Source: Bradyrhizobium sp. CCGB01 (GTDB taxonomy: Bacteria; Pseudomonadota; Alphaproteobacteria; Rhizobiales; Xanthobacteraceae). From it: 64,000 bases of DNA. Positions 1 through 7,895 of the stretch are shown piece after piece. How positions within the stretch are numbered: the first letter of the stretch is position 1; the number at the start of each line of letters is the position of its first letter. The position numbers were made by a program, and so were the translations under genes. The notes under the pieces were generated by a model. It did no database searches, was not told the DNA's origin, and saw nothing but the letters and a program-made list of their open reading frames with translations. The stretch covers positions 8,856,001-8,920,000 of the forward strand of contig NZ_JANADK010000001.1 of assembly GCF_024199795.1 (NCBI RefSeq), read 5' to 3'.

Positions 1-209
1 CCGGAATCGCAGCGGTAATTGCCGAAGATCATCTTTAGGATCGACGATTTTCCGGCGCCCGATGGCCCCGACAGCACGACGCATTCGCCGGGATTGACGT
101 GGAAGGTCACGCCGCTGACGACGGGCAATTCGATGCCGCCTTGCAGGTGCATCGTAAAGGTCTTTTTCGCGGCGGCGATGTCGATCATGGCGGTCATTGC
201 AAAGCTCAT
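1..209 (-). CDS. phnL: PhnL, C-P lyase ABC-type subunit (N-terminal part only)
   Basis: Only the first 69 residues lie in the window; the gene continues past the left edge. A Walker A loop (GPSGAGKSS, residues 48-56) follows a typical ABC N-terminus. PhnL is an ABC-ATPase-like protein of the C-P lyase system, needed for phosphonate breakdown in E. coli and not part of the importer. The identity rests on its place directly after phnK, 10 bases past the phnK stop, and on the Walker A context. No clear Shine-Dalgarno precedes the ATG at 209, and Met5 or Met8 are possible starts. It is the last visible gene of the phnGHIJKL unit. Confidence 0.9.
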   Translation of the reverse strand, partial: MSFAMTAMIDIAAAKKTFTMHLQGGIELPVVSGVTFHVNPGECVVLSGPSGAGKSSILKMIFGNYRCDS

Positions 210-219
210 TGGGGAAAGC

Positions 220-1017
220 TCATGGCGGCAGAATCGAGGAGACGAGGAGCTGGGTATAGGGCTCGCGCGGATCGTCGAGCACCTGGTCGGTGAGACCGGT
301 TTCGATGACGCGGCCGCCCTTCATCACCATCACGCGATGCGACAACAGCCGCGCCACCGCGAGATCGTGGGTCACGATGATGACGGCGAGATGCAGCTCG
401 GCGACGAGGCTGCGCACGAGGTCGAGCAGGCGGGCCTGCACGGAGACGTCGAGGCCGCCGGTCGGCTCGTCCATGAACACCAGCCGTGGCTCGGTGACGA
501 GATTGCGGGCGATCTGCAGGCGCTGACGCATGCCGCCGGAATAGGTGCGCGGCGCATCGTCGATGCGAGCGATGTCGATCTCGACGCGCGTCAACCAGTC
601 CGACGCGGTGTCGCGAATGCGGCCGTAGTGATTCCAGCCCACCGCCATCAGCCGCTCGCCAACATTGGCGCCGGCCGAAACCGCCATGCGCAGGCCCTGC
701 GCGGGATCCTGGTGCACATAGCCCCAATCGGTGCGGAACAGGAAGCGCCGCTCGGCTTCGCCCAAGGTTGTGAGATCGCGGGTGATGCCGTCGCGCATCC
801 GATAGGAGACGTGGCCGGCGCTCGGCGCGAGCTGGCCCGACAGCATTTGCAGCAACGTCGACTTGCCCGAACCGGATTCGCCGACGATCGCCAGCACCTC
901 GCCGGGGTAGAGCGAGAACGACACGTCGCGGCACGCGGCAATGCGGCCGTAGGATTTGCTGAGGGACTCCGCGACCAGCAGCGGCTGGTCGTTTTCGAGC
1001 ATGTCTTGATCAACCAT
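220..1017 (-). CDS. phnK: PhnK, ABC-ATPase subunit of C-P lyase
   Basis: This 265-residue protein has Walker A (GESGSGKST, residues 46-54), the signature [12 protein letters not shown], and a Walker B region ([11 protein letters not shown]). PhnK docks on the PhnGHIJ core complex and powers the C-P lyase reaction; it does not import phosphonate. The gene overlaps the end of phnJ by 8 bases, so translation is probably coupled. Met6 (position 1002) would remove the overlap and is an alternative start. The length is normal for the family (about 250 residues). It is distinguished from phnC by its position between phnJ and phnL. Confidence 0.95.
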   Translation of the reverse strand: MVDQDMLENDQPLLVAESLSKSYGRIAACRDVSFSLYPGEVLAIVGESGSGKSTLLQMLSGQLAPSAGHVSYRMRDGITRDLTTLGEAERRFLFRTDWGYVHQDPAQGLRMAVSAGANVGERLMAVGWNHYGRIRDTASDWLTRVEIDIARIDDAPRTYSGGMRQRLQIARNLVTEPRLVFMDEPTGGLDVSVQARLLDLVRSLVAELHLAVIIVTHDLAVARLLSHRVMVMKGGRVIETGLTDQVLDDPREPYTQLLVSSILPP

Positions 1018-1900
1018 GGGAGCCCGACTTCTCCTTGTACGGCGCGGCGCTGAGGCTGCCGTGATGGCCGGCGGCCTGGCGGCCCTCGCAGTAATCGGTG
1101 TCGGAGCAGACGAACATCCGCCCGCCCTTGTCGTCGGTGACGATCTCGTCGAGATAGGAATTCTCGGCGGCGCACAGCGCGCAGGGCGCGTTGAAGCGAT
1201 ACGGCTCGAACGGGTGATCCTCGAAATCGAGCGACACCACCTGCGTATAAGGCGGGATCGCGTAGATGCGCTTCTCGCGGCCGGCGCCGAACAATTGCAG
1301 CGCGGGGCAATTGTCCATCTTGGGATTGTCGAATTTCGGCGTCGGCGACGGATCCATCACATAGCGCGCGTTCACCTTGACCGGATAGGCGTAGGCGGTC
1401 GCGATGTGACCGAAGCGGGCGATGTCCTCGTAGAGCTTGACATGCATCAGGCCGTATTCGGCGAGCGCATGCATGCGCCGCGTCTCGGTCTCGCGCGGCT
1501 CGAGGAAGCGCAGGGGTTCGGGGATCGGCACCTGATAGACCAGCACCTGGTTCTCGTGCAGCGACGTCTCGGGTATGCGGTGACGGGTCTGGATCACGGT
1601 CGCATCGATCGTCGACGTCGTCGTGGCGACGCCGGCGGTCTTGGCGAAGAACTTCCGGATCGAGATCGCGTTCGTGGTGTCGTCGGAACCCTGGTCGATC
1701 ACTTTCAGCGTGTCTTGCGGACCAAGGATCGCAGCGGTCACCTGCACGCCGCCAGTGCCCCAGCCATAGGGCATCGGCATTTCACGGCTGGCGAACGGCA
1801 CCTGATAGCCGGGGATCGCGATCGCTTTCAGGATCGCGCGGCGGATCATCCGCTTGGTCTGTTCATCGAGATAGGCGAAATTGTAGGCGGGCGCGTTCAT
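1010..1900 (-). CDS. phnJ: PhnJ, carbon-phosphorus lyase catalytic subunit
   Basis: This 296-residue protein is the radical-SAM enzyme that cleaves the C-P bond of 5-phosphoribosyl 1-phosphonates, releasing an alkane such as methane and a cyclic ribose phosphate. The atypical iron-sulfur cysteines are all visible: Cys240, Cys243, Cys265 and Cys271, spaced like Cys241/244/266/272 of E. coli PhnJ. Gly31 in the IPGYQVP segment corresponds to the glycyl-radical Gly32. The enzyme therefore looks catalytically intact. It starts inside the phnI stop (ATGA-type overlap at 1897-1900), which indicates coupled translation within phnGHIJKL. Confidence 0.98.
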   Translation of the reverse strand: MNAPAYNFAYLDEQTKRMIRRAILKAIAIPGYQVPFASREMPMPYGWGTGGVQVTAAILGPQDTLKVIDQGSDDTTNAISIRKFFAKTAGVATTTSTIDATVIQTRHRIPETSLHENQVLVYQVPIPEPLRFLEPRETETRRMHALAEYGLMHVKLYEDIARFGHIATAYAYPVKVNARYVMDPSPTPKFDNPKMDNCPALQLFGAGREKRIYAIPPYTQVVSLDFEDHPFEPYRFNAPCALCAAENSYLDEIVTDDKGGRMFVCSDTDYCEGRQAAGHHGSLSAAPYKEKSGSHG

Positions 1901-3000
1901 TCCGCGGCCTCCTTCATGGCATCGGGCGCATTGGCCTCGGCGAATTCCCGACGCAGCTTGCGCAGCAGGCCGAGCTCGGACTGGAAGTCGACATAATGCG
2001 GCAGCTTCAGATGCTCGACGAAGCCGGTCGCCTGGACGTTGTCCGAATGCGACATCACGAATTCTTCATCTTGCGCCGGGGCTACGGCCTCTTCGCCGAG
2101 CTCGCGGGCGCGGAGCGCGCGGTCCACCAGCGCCATCGACATGGTCTTGCGCTCGCTCTGGCCGAAGGCGAGGCCATAGCCGCGGGTGAAGCACGGCGCT
2201 TCTGTCGCCGATCCCTTGAATTGGTTGACCATCTGGCATTCGGTCAGCTCGATCGAGCCGAGCGACACGGCGAAGCCGACGTCTTCCGCAGAGAATTCGA
2301 CCTCGACCTCGCCGAAGCGGATCTCTCCGGCGAAGGGATGGTTGCGGCCATAGCCGCGCTGGGTGGAATAGCCCATCGCCAGCAGGAAGCCCTCGTCGCC
2401 GCGCGCAAGATTTTGCAGGCGCAGATCACGGTCCGCCGGAAAGTTCAGCGGCTCGCGCGTGAGGTCGCCGACGCTGGCGCCGTCTTCCGCCTGCGGTGAG
2501 GATTCGATCAGTCCGTCGCGGCCGAGAATGTCGGTCACGCGCGGCGTGGCCGCGGTCGAGGCCTCTGCGGTTGCCGGCGCTTCCGGCACAAAGCCTTCAG
2601 CGAGGGTCGGATCGAGCAGGCGATGCGTATAGTCGAAGGTCGGCCCGAGGATCTGCCCGCCAGGAATGTCCTTGAAGGTCGACGACACGCGCCGCTGCAC
2701 CCGCATGGCGCCGGTGTCGACCGGCTCGCTCGCGCCGAAGCGCGGCAGCGTGGCGCGGAAGGCGCGGACCAGGAAGATCGCCTCGATCAGATCGCCGCGC
2801 GCCTGCTTGATGGCGAGCGCAGCGAGCTCGCGATCATAGAGCGAGCCTTCGCTCATGACGCGGTCCACGGCGAGGCCAAGCTGCTCCGAGATCTGGTCGA
2901 GCGTGACTTCCGGAACGCTTCTGTCGCCGCGCCGCGCATTGGCGAGCAGGCGATGGGCGTTGTCGATGGCGCGCTCGCCGCCTTTGACTGCGACATACAT
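1897..3000 (-). CDS. phnI: PhnI, nucleosidase subunit of C-P lyase
   Basis: This 367-residue protein matches PhnI throughout, including the GYGRNHPFAGEIRFGEVEVEF region (shown here as GYGRNHPF followed by GEIRFGEVEVEF) and the C-terminal DFQSELGLLRKLR motif. In E. coli, PhnI with PhnG, PhnH and PhnL transfers the phosphonate onto the ribose of a purine nucleoside triphosphate, displacing the base. It is also part of the core complex with PhnJ. E. coli PhnI is about 354 residues, so the length fits. Four bases separate it from the phnH stop and it overlaps phnJ. Confidence 0.96.
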   Translation of the reverse strand: MYVAVKGGERAIDNAHRLLANARRGDRSVPEVTLDQISEQLGLAVDRVMSEGSLYDRELAALAIKQARGDLIEAIFLVRAFRATLPRFGASEPVDTGAMRVQRRVSSTFKDIPGGQILGPTFDYTHRLLDPTLAEGFVPEAPATAEASTAATPRVTDILGRDGLIESSPQAEDGASVGDLTREPLNFPADRDLRLQNLARGDEGFLLAMGYSTQRGYGRNHPFAGEIRFGEVEVEFSAEDVGFAVSLGSIELTECQMVNQFKGSATEAPCFTRGYGLAFGQSERKTMSMALVDRALRARELGEEAVAPAQDEEFVMSHSDNVQATGFVEHLKLPHYVDFQSELGLLRKLRREFAEANAPDAMKEAAE

Positions 3001-3004
3001 GCGA

Positions 3005-3613
3005 CTAGCTTCCCTTGTTCACGACACGCGTGGTGCGCGGGATCGCAACCACGGCGTCATCGGCAACCAGCACCACATCGATGCCGCGCGGAAACAATGC
3101 CTCGTTGAACCGCAGGCGCTCGAACAGGTCGAAAGGCTTGATCGACGCCTGAAGTGTCGCGACACCATCGATGCCGGGGCCGCGCAGCTCGAAACTGCGC
3201 CCTGCATCGAGGTGATCGACCTGGAGGATGACCGTGGTCGAGCGATCCGGATATTCGTTCGTGCCGAGCGCGAAGCGCTCGAGCACCGGCAGCGCCGTGC
3301 CGTCGCTGATCAGAGCGAAACTCGCGATCGACGAGTCCTGCACGACCGGCGCGCCGGTGTGGAACTTGAGCCATTTTGTCACGTCGGAGCTTTCCGACAT
3401 GCGCGCATCGAGCCAGAGCGGTGTGTCATGGTCGAACAGCGTCAGCGCGATCGCGGCGGTGCCGCGCATCATCGGTCCGGGCGCCCCTGCCATCGGCACG
3501 ATGCGCTGGACCGAGCCCGGCCGCGCCATCGCGTCCATGACCGAACGAAAGGTCGATTGCGCCGACAACACCTTGTCGGCGAACCCCGGCGGCAGTTCCG
3601 CAATCGTGGTCAT
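3005..3613 (-). CDS. phnH: PhnH, C-P lyase core subunit
   Basis: The 202-residue reading begins at MTTIAELPPGF (ATG at 3611-3613). The open frame extends 47 codons further upstream to 3754, but that extension overlaps phnG, is low-complexity arginine-rich and is not PhnH-like, so it is discarded. PhnH is a PLP-transferase-fold protein without the cofactor that helps build the (PhnGHIJ)2 complex. The segments FRSVMDAMARPG and PGIDGVATL are typical of the family. It lies 4 bases after the phnG stop. Confidence 0.95.
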   Translation of the reverse strand: MTTIAELPPGFADKVLSAQSTFRSVMDAMARPGSVQRIVPMAGAPGPMMRGTAAIALTLFDHDTPLWLDARMSESSDVTKWLKFHTGAPVVQDSSIASFALISDGTALPVLERFALGTNEYPDRSTTVILQVDHLDAGRSFELRGPGIDGVATLQASIKPFDLFERLRFNEALFPRGIDVVLVADDAVVAIPRTTRVVNKGS

Positions 3614-3617
3614 GGCC

Positions 3618-4073
3618 TCACCCCTCACCGCGCACCATGGTGTAGAAATCAACCTTCGTCGCGGCGGTCTCGGCCGCCGCCCGCGCGCGCTGAAGCATAA
3701 GCTGCTCGCGCAACGGCGTGATAACGTCACGCTCCACCGCCTCGCCGAATTCACCGGACTGCACCAGCGCGTCGCACAGCGCGATCAGCCGCGCCTTCTC
3801 GCCGTCGCGTCCCAGCGTGTAGCCGAAGCCGACCTCGCCGCTCGCGAGCCGGACCGCCGCGCGCGACACCGTCGCTTCGCCGAGATTGAACGGCGCGCCA
3901 TCGCCGCCGACCCGGCCGCGCAGCATCACGAGGCCGTTTTCCGGCGCGCGCAGCTCCTGATGTGCCGGCAGCGCGAAAGCGCGGAGGCGAGCGGCGATCT
4001 CGCCCGCCTCCGCGTGCGCCAGCACGGCCATCGCGGCCTTGCGCTGGGCTTGCTGGTTGTTGTGCTGGGTCAC
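3618..4073 (-). CDS. phnG: PhnG, C-P lyase core subunit
   Basis: PhnG is a small core subunit of the C-P lyase complex. The longest frame begins at an ATG at 4133, but that codon lies inside the PhnF-type palindrome and near the predicted transcription start. The GTG at 4071-4073 (VTQHNNQQAQRKAAMAVLAH) is preceded by GGTGGA with a 4-base gap. It gives 151 residues, matching the usual PhnG length (about 150) and the expected N-terminus before the SVLAH-like motif. A second GTG at 4080-4082 has weaker support. It is the first gene of phnGHIJKL. Confidence 0.93.
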   Translation of the reverse strand: MTQHNNQQAQRKAAMAVLAHAEAGEIAARLRAFALPAHQELRAPENGLVMLRGRVGGDGAPFNLGEATVSRAAVRLASGEVGFGYTLGRDGEKARLIALCDALVQSGEFGEAVERDVITPLREQLMLQRARAAAETAATKVDFYTMVRGEG

Positions 4074-4110
4074 CAAATCCACCGAGCTTTTGACAGAACT
4101 TGCCGAATCC

Positions 4111-4136
4111 AAGTTGTCTATGATAATAGACAACTT
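4111..4136. promoter_or_regulatory. Perfect inverted repeat, probable PhnF operator
   Basis: AAGTTGTCTA (4111-4120) and TAGACAACTT (4127-4136) are exact reverse complements separated by 6 bases. GTCTA/TAGAC half-sites are the kind bound by HutC-subfamily GntR regulators, and phnF, coding such a regulator, starts 66 bases away. The palindrome overlaps the predicted -10 and start of phnG transcription, so bound PhnF should block phnGHIJKL. Binding by PhnF is inferred. Confidence 0.8.
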
Positions 4137-4140
4137 GATA
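4135..4140 (-). promoter_or_regulatory. Candidate -10 element of the phnG promoter
   Basis: On the minus strand TATCAA lies 10 bases after the downstream half of the Pho box. That is the spacing of PhoB-activated promoters, in which the Pho box replaces the -35. The predicted RNA start falls near 4127, inside the palindrome. Confidence 0.45.
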
Positions 4141-4150
4141 CCGAAGCGCC

Positions 4151-4168
4151 ATGACTGTTTCGTGACAA
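4151..4168 (-). promoter_or_regulatory. Pho box upstream of phnG
   Basis: Read on the minus strand this is TTGTCAC, four bases, CAGTCAT. The consensus PhoB site is two CTGTCAT-like 7-mers spaced by 4 bases, so both half-sites and the 11-bp pitch match well. It points toward phnG and ends about 78 bases before the GTG start, which suggests activation under phosphate starvation. Confidence 0.7.
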
Positions 4169-4201
4169 ACGTGTGATTTCTGAAGTAGGCTTCGCGGCAA
4201 C

Positions 4202-4930
4202 ATGAGCATGCAGGACACAGCCTCTTCGGGCGTCGCGCTGTGGCGCCTCGTTGCCGACGGCATCGAGCGCGGCATCGCCGACGGCCGCTTTGCGGCCGGC
4301 GACAAGCTGCCGGGCGAGATGGAGATCGCCGAAACCTATCGGGTGAACCGCCACACCGTGCGGCGCGCGCTCGCCGCGCTTGCCGAGCGCGGCATCGTGC
4401 GTGCCGAACGCGGCAGCGGAACCTATGTCGAGGCGCAGCGCCTCGCCTATCCGCTGCGCTCGCGCACCCGCTTTTCCGAGATCGTCGGCGCCGACGGCCG
4501 CGAGCCGCATGGCCGTTTGATCGAAGCGTCCGACGACGTCGCGACCCGCGAGCTGGCGCGGGAACTGGGATTGAAGGCCGGCGCGCCGCTGGTCCGGATC
4601 GAGGCGATACGGCTTGCCGACCGCACGCCGATCTGCGTCTCCACCACCTGGCTGTCGGCGGAATTGTTCCCGGGTGCGGGCAACGTGTTCGCCGCGACGC
4701 GTTCGATGACGAAACTGCTCGAGCACTACGGCGTCCGCGACTACAGCCGCGGCGCGACCCGGATCACCGCCGGCATCGTCGACGCGACCGACGCCGCGCG
4801 ACTGGATCTCCCGCTGGGACGGCCGATCCTCGTGGTCGACGCGACCGACCACGATCTCCAGGGCAAGCCGCTGGTGACGAAGCATTCGCGGTTTGCGGCG
4901 GAACGGGTGGAGTTTTTGGTGGAGTCGTAG
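4202..4930 (+). CDS. phnF: PhnF, GntR/HutC-family repressor of the phn genes
   Basis: The 242-residue protein has an N-terminal winged helix-turn-helix (roughly residues 10-75; RVNRHTVRRALAALAERG is the recognition region) and a C-terminal UTRA ligand-binding domain (roughly 95-235). PhnF proteins repress phosphonate or phosphate-uptake genes and are thought to sense a phosphate-related ligand. It is transcribed divergently from phnG across a short region containing the operator and Pho box. No strong Shine-Dalgarno precedes the ATG at 4202; Met3 would be a small change. Confidence 0.93.
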   Translation: MSMQDTASSGVALWRLVADGIERGIADGRFAAGDKLPGEMEIAETYRVNRHTVRRALAALAERGIVRAERGSGTYVEAQRLAYPLRSRTRFSEIVGADGREPHGRLIEASDDVATRELARELGLKAGAPLVRIEAIRLADRTPICVSTTWLSAELFPGAGNVFAATRSMTKLLEHYGVRDYSRGATRITAGIVDATDAARLDLPLGRPILVVDATDHDLQGKPLVTKHSRFAAERVEFLVES

Positions 4931-4931
4931 G

Positions 4932-5090
4932 CTTCTTCCCTCTCCCCTTGTGGGAGAGGGTGGCTCGCCGCGTAGCGGCGAGACGGGTGAGGGGTGTGTC
5001 TCCGCAAATTCCGATCAGAGCTTGAGGAGACAGACCCCTCATCCGGCGCTTCGCGCCACCTTCTCCCACAAGGGGAGAAGGGAATAAAGC
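4932..5090. repeat. Compound palindromic intergenic repeat between phnF and phnE
   Basis: The region fills the gap between convergent phnF and phnE. Its left half (from about 4938) and right half (to about 5090) are imperfect reverse complements, including CTCCCCTTGTGGGAGA on the left and TCTCCCACAAGGGGAGA on the right. Each half also holds a smaller hairpin (GCTCGCCGCGTAGCGGCGAG-like on the left, GGCGCTTCGCGCC on the right). Mosaic palindromes of this type are scattered in rhizobial genomes. Here it probably also ends transcription from both sides. Confidence 0.75.
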
Positions 5091-5093
5091 AAG

Positions 5094-5942
5094 CTACGCC
5101 ACAGCCCTTCGCCCGATGATCGCAAAGCGCAGCTTGCCCGAGATGAAATCGATCGCGGCGACCGCAACCAGAATCATCAGGATCAGGAACGACACCTTCT
5201 GCCATTCCAGCACGCGGATCTGCTCGGCGAGCTGGAGCCCGATGCCGCCGGCGCCGACGATGCCGATGATGGTGGCCGAGCGGGTGTTGGATTCGATGAA
5301 ATATAGCACCTGGCCGGCGATGACGGGCAGGACCTGCGGCAGCAGGCCGAAGCGGATCTCGTGCAATGCGCTGCCGCCGGAGGCGCGGATGCCTTCGACC
5401 TGCTTCTGGTCCGCGCCCTCGATCGCCTCCGAGAACAGCTTGCCGAACGCGCCGAAATCCGACACGGCGATGGCGAGCACGCCGGCGAACGGGCCGAGCC
5501 CGACCACATTGATCCACACCAGCGCCCAGATCAGCGTGTCGACGCCGCGGATCGAATCCAGGAAACGTCGCACGGGGAAGCGCAGGATCTTCGACGGCAC
5601 CACGTTGCGCGCGGCCAGCAGGCTGACCGGAAGCGCGAAGACGGCGGCCAGCGTCGTGCCGAGCAGCGCGATCGACAGCGTCTCGCCCAGCGCCTTCAGA
5701 TAGATCGGCAACGAGGAGCCGGGATCTGGCGGGATCATCATCAGGCTGATCCAGCCGAGCTGGCTCAGCCCTGCGAAAAGGCGCGACGGCGAGAAGTCGA
5801 GATCGACGAGGCCGTAAACCAGGATCGCGAACGCCGCGACGATCATCGCCGGCATGGCGAGCCGCGCCGAGGCCGGCCGGTCGAACACATCGGGGTAGCG
5901 CGCGCGAATCCGCGCGGTGTCGATCTCCTGCGGCCCCGTCAC
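5094..5942 (-). CDS. phnE: PhnE, phosphonate ABC transporter permease (second copy)
   Basis: This 282-residue membrane protein of the phosphonate importer begins at GTG 5940-5942, which overlaps the stop of the upstream phnE (GTGA). The open frame runs 209 codons further upstream in the wrong frame of the first phnE, and that part is shadow. Several hydrophobic segments follow an N-terminal cytoplasmic stretch. The permease EAA-type loop (EGIRASGGSALHEIRFGLLP) is present. Paired PhnE permeases of different sequence are common in alphaproteobacterial phnCDEE operons and probably form a heterodimer. Confidence 0.93.
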   Translation of the reverse strand: MTGPQEIDTARIRARYPDVFDRPASARLAMPAMIVAAFAILVYGLVDLDFSPSRLFAGLSQLGWISLMMIPPDPGSSLPIYLKALGETLSIALLGTTLAAVFALPVSLLAARNVVPSKILRFPVRRFLDSIRGVDTLIWALVWINVVGLGPFAGVLAIAVSDFGAFGKLFSEAIEGADQKQVEGIRASGGSALHEIRFGLLPQVLPVIAGQVLYFIESNTRSATIIGIVGAGGIGLQLAEQIRVLEWQKVSFLILMILVAVAAIDFISGKLRFAIIGRRAVA

Positions 5943-6823
5943 GTCCGCGCCTCCTTGCCGAACAGGCGGCCGCGCAGCCAGCCCGTGGTGATGTCGATGA
6001 TGAAGACGGTGAGGATGATGGTGAGCAGGATGGCGCTGACGTCGGAGTAATAGAACTTGCGGATGGCGACGACGAGCTCCTGGCCAATGCCGCCGGCGCC
6101 GACGAAACCCATGACGGAGGCTTCGCGGACGTTGATCTCGAAGCGGAGCAGCGCGTAGCTGGCATAGCCCGCGGTCACCTGCGGCACCACGGCAAAACGC
6201 ATGCAGGACAGCCAGCTCGCGCCGGTCGAGCGGATGCCTTCGACCGGCTTCATGTCGGCATTCTCGACGATCTCCGAGAACAGTTTTCCGAGTGCGCCGG
6301 TGGAGTGGATCGCGATCGCGAGCACGCCGGCCATCGGCCCGAGCCCGAAGGCGATCACGAAGATCAGCGCGAAGACGATGCCGGGGACGGTGCGGGCGAA
6401 TTCGAGCAGGCGACGCACCACGAAGCGCAGCCAGGGCGACGGCGACGTGTTCTCGGCCGCCAGGAAATTCAGGGCGAAGGCGAAGGTCGCACCGATCAGC
6501 GTGCCGACATAGGAAATCAGCAGCGTCTCGCCCAGCATCTTCAGCCATTTGCGCCAGCCCCAAAGCCACTCGCCGACATCGGTCCAGACCCGCTGGCCGC
6601 TGTCGAGCGTGAGGATGCGGTCGAAATAGCTGATGAAATTGCCGAAATAGGTGAACAGCGTGCGCAGATTCACTTCCGCGCCGATCGCGGCGAGAACCAG
6701 CGCTCCCGCGAAGATCACTGCTCCCAGCAGGAGGCGGAGCCGCCTGCGCGCGACCGCCTGGTTGTACGCGGCGTTCAGCGCGTCCAATTGCTGCTCGGGG
6801 AGGATCGAAACCGCGACGGTCAT
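5939..6823 (-). CDS. phnE: PhnE, phosphonate ABC transporter permease (first copy)
   Basis: This 294-residue inner-membrane permease has a transmembrane segment near residues 30-50 and a cluster in the C-terminal two thirds. The EAA-like loop EGIRSTGASWLSCMRFAVVPQ contacts the ATPase PhnC. It resembles the second PhnE closely in the core (GFVGAGGIGQEL against GIVGAGGIGLQL), which indicates an old duplication. It lies 78 bases after phnD, and the gap holds a strong hairpin that may lower its expression relative to phnD. Confidence 0.93.
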   Translation of the reverse strand: MTVAVSILPEQQLDALNAAYNQAVARRRLRLLLGAVIFAGALVLAAIGAEVNLRTLFTYFGNFISYFDRILTLDSGQRVWTDVGEWLWGWRKWLKMLGETLLISYVGTLIGATFAFALNFLAAENTSPSPWLRFVVRRLLEFARTVPGIVFALIFVIAFGLGPMAGVLAIAIHSTGALGKLFSEIVENADMKPVEGIRSTGASWLSCMRFAVVPQVTAGYASYALLRFEINVREASVMGFVGAGGIGQELVVAIRKFYYSDVSAILLTIILTVFIIDITTGWLRGRLFGKEART

Positions 6824-6856
6824 AGGGTCAGGGAGAGTGGATGGTCAAAAGAGAAA

Positions 6857-6880
6857 GAGCCGGGTCCATCGACCCGGCTC
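6857..6880 (-). terminator. phnD-phnE intergenic hairpin (attenuator or RNA-stabilising stem-loop)
   Basis: GAGCCGGGTC and GACCCGGCTC form a perfect 10-bp stem with a 4-base loop. Transcribed in the phn direction it lies 21 bases after the phnD stop and is followed by the T-rich run TTTCTCTTTT, as in a leaky Rho-independent terminator. It should leave more phnD than phnE message. Confidence 0.75.
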
Positions 6881-6901
6881 CAGTGGCGTCGTCCCGAAAG
6901 C

Positions 6902-7837
6902 TCAGGACGCCTTCTTTTTGCGCAGCGCATCGACGAACTTGATCAGCTCGATCGTGCCATCCCAGTCCTTGGTAGTGGCGTGATTAAAACCCTTCTTCTG
7001 GCCGTCCTGGAGGCGATCGAACGCCGCCTTGTCCTTCGCCGGCGCGTCGAAGAAGGCCTTGGCGATGGCAGCCTTCGCATCGTCCGGCAGGTCCGAGTTG
7101 TAGGCGTAGGGGCCGTTGATGATCGGCGCCGACTTGTGGATGATGCGGAAGTCGCCCTTCTTCATCGCCGAGCCGTCGGCATTCTTCAGCATGCCCTTGG
7201 TCAGCATCTGCGCCAGCGTCGAATCGTCGTCGGTGGTCCACTGGTTGGCCGCGACGTCGACCGTGCCCTGCGCCAGCGCCAGCATCGCGTTCTCGTGGCT
7301 ACCGGTGAAGACGACCTTGCTGAAATAGGTGTCGGCATCCGGGATGCCCATCTTGTCGAGCTCGAAGCGCGGCACGTTGTTGCCCGACGTCGAGTTCGGA
7401 TCGACGAGGCCGAGGTTCTTGCCCTTGAGGTCGTCGATCTTCTTGTAGGCACTGCTCGCCTTGACGAAGAACACGGAATAGTAGCCGGTCGAGCCGTCGG
7501 CGTTGATATCGTTGGCGAAAGCGTCGGTCTTGACGCCGGTCAGGCGGGCGCGGGCGAACGAAGCCGAGCCGTAGCTGGCGATATGGATGTTGCCGGCGCG
7601 CTGGCCTTCGATGACAGCGGCGTAGTCGTTGGCGATGCGCAGCGTGACCTTCACGCCCAGTTCCTTGGAGAGATAACTCATGAACGGCGCCCAGCGCTCG
7701 GTGACGCCGGAGGCGTTCTCGGCCGGGACGACCGCAAAGGTCAGCTCGGGATATTTGGCTTTCCAGTCCTCGGCGGACGCCGACGATGCGAAAGCGAGCG
7801 CGGCGGCGCCGGCAAGGATTAATCTGCGAGTGATCAT
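6902..7837 (-). CDS. phnD: PhnD, periplasmic phosphonate-binding protein
   Basis: The 311-residue protein starts at ATG 7835-7837 with a clear Sec signal peptide (MITRRLILAGAAALAFASS, cleavage near ASA-ED). GAGGG lies a few bases upstream. A 15-codon extension to 7882 precedes the signal peptide and is rejected. The mature protein is a PhnD/SsuA-type solute-binding protein (ELTFAVVPAENASGVTERW at the start; GNIHIASYGSASFA around the ligand site). It delivers phosphonates to the PhnE pair and is the second gene of phnCDEE. Confidence 0.95.
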   Translation of the reverse strand: MITRRLILAGAAALAFASSASAEDWKAKYPELTFAVVPAENASGVTERWAPFMSYLSKELGVKVTLRIANDYAAVIEGQRAGNIHIASYGSASFARARLTGVKTDAFANDINADGSTGYYSVFFVKASSAYKKIDDLKGKNLGLVDPNSTSGNNVPRFELDKMGIPDADTYFSKVVFTGSHENAMLALAQGTVDVAANQWTTDDDSTLAQMLTKGMLKNADGSAMKKGDFRIIHKSAPIINGPYAYNSDLPDDAKAAIAKAFFDAPAKDKAAFDRLQDGQKKGFNHATTKDWDGTIELIKFVDALRKKKAS

Positions 7838-7895
7838 GATACCCTCTTCGTCGGTTGGGGTCGGTTGACGCAAAACTGGCAATTAAACGTGCGGC

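Noticed and set aside
19..1053. Long plus-strand frame of 344 codons opposite phnK/phnL
   Set aside because: It mirrors the minus-strand phn genes. Its composition (His, Arg, Gly, Ala rich) is that of a high-GC shadow, and the opposite frames contain clear ABC motifs.
3616..3754. 47-codon upstream extension of phnH
   Set aside because: It overlaps phnG in another frame, is arginine-rich and precedes the conserved PhnH N-terminus.
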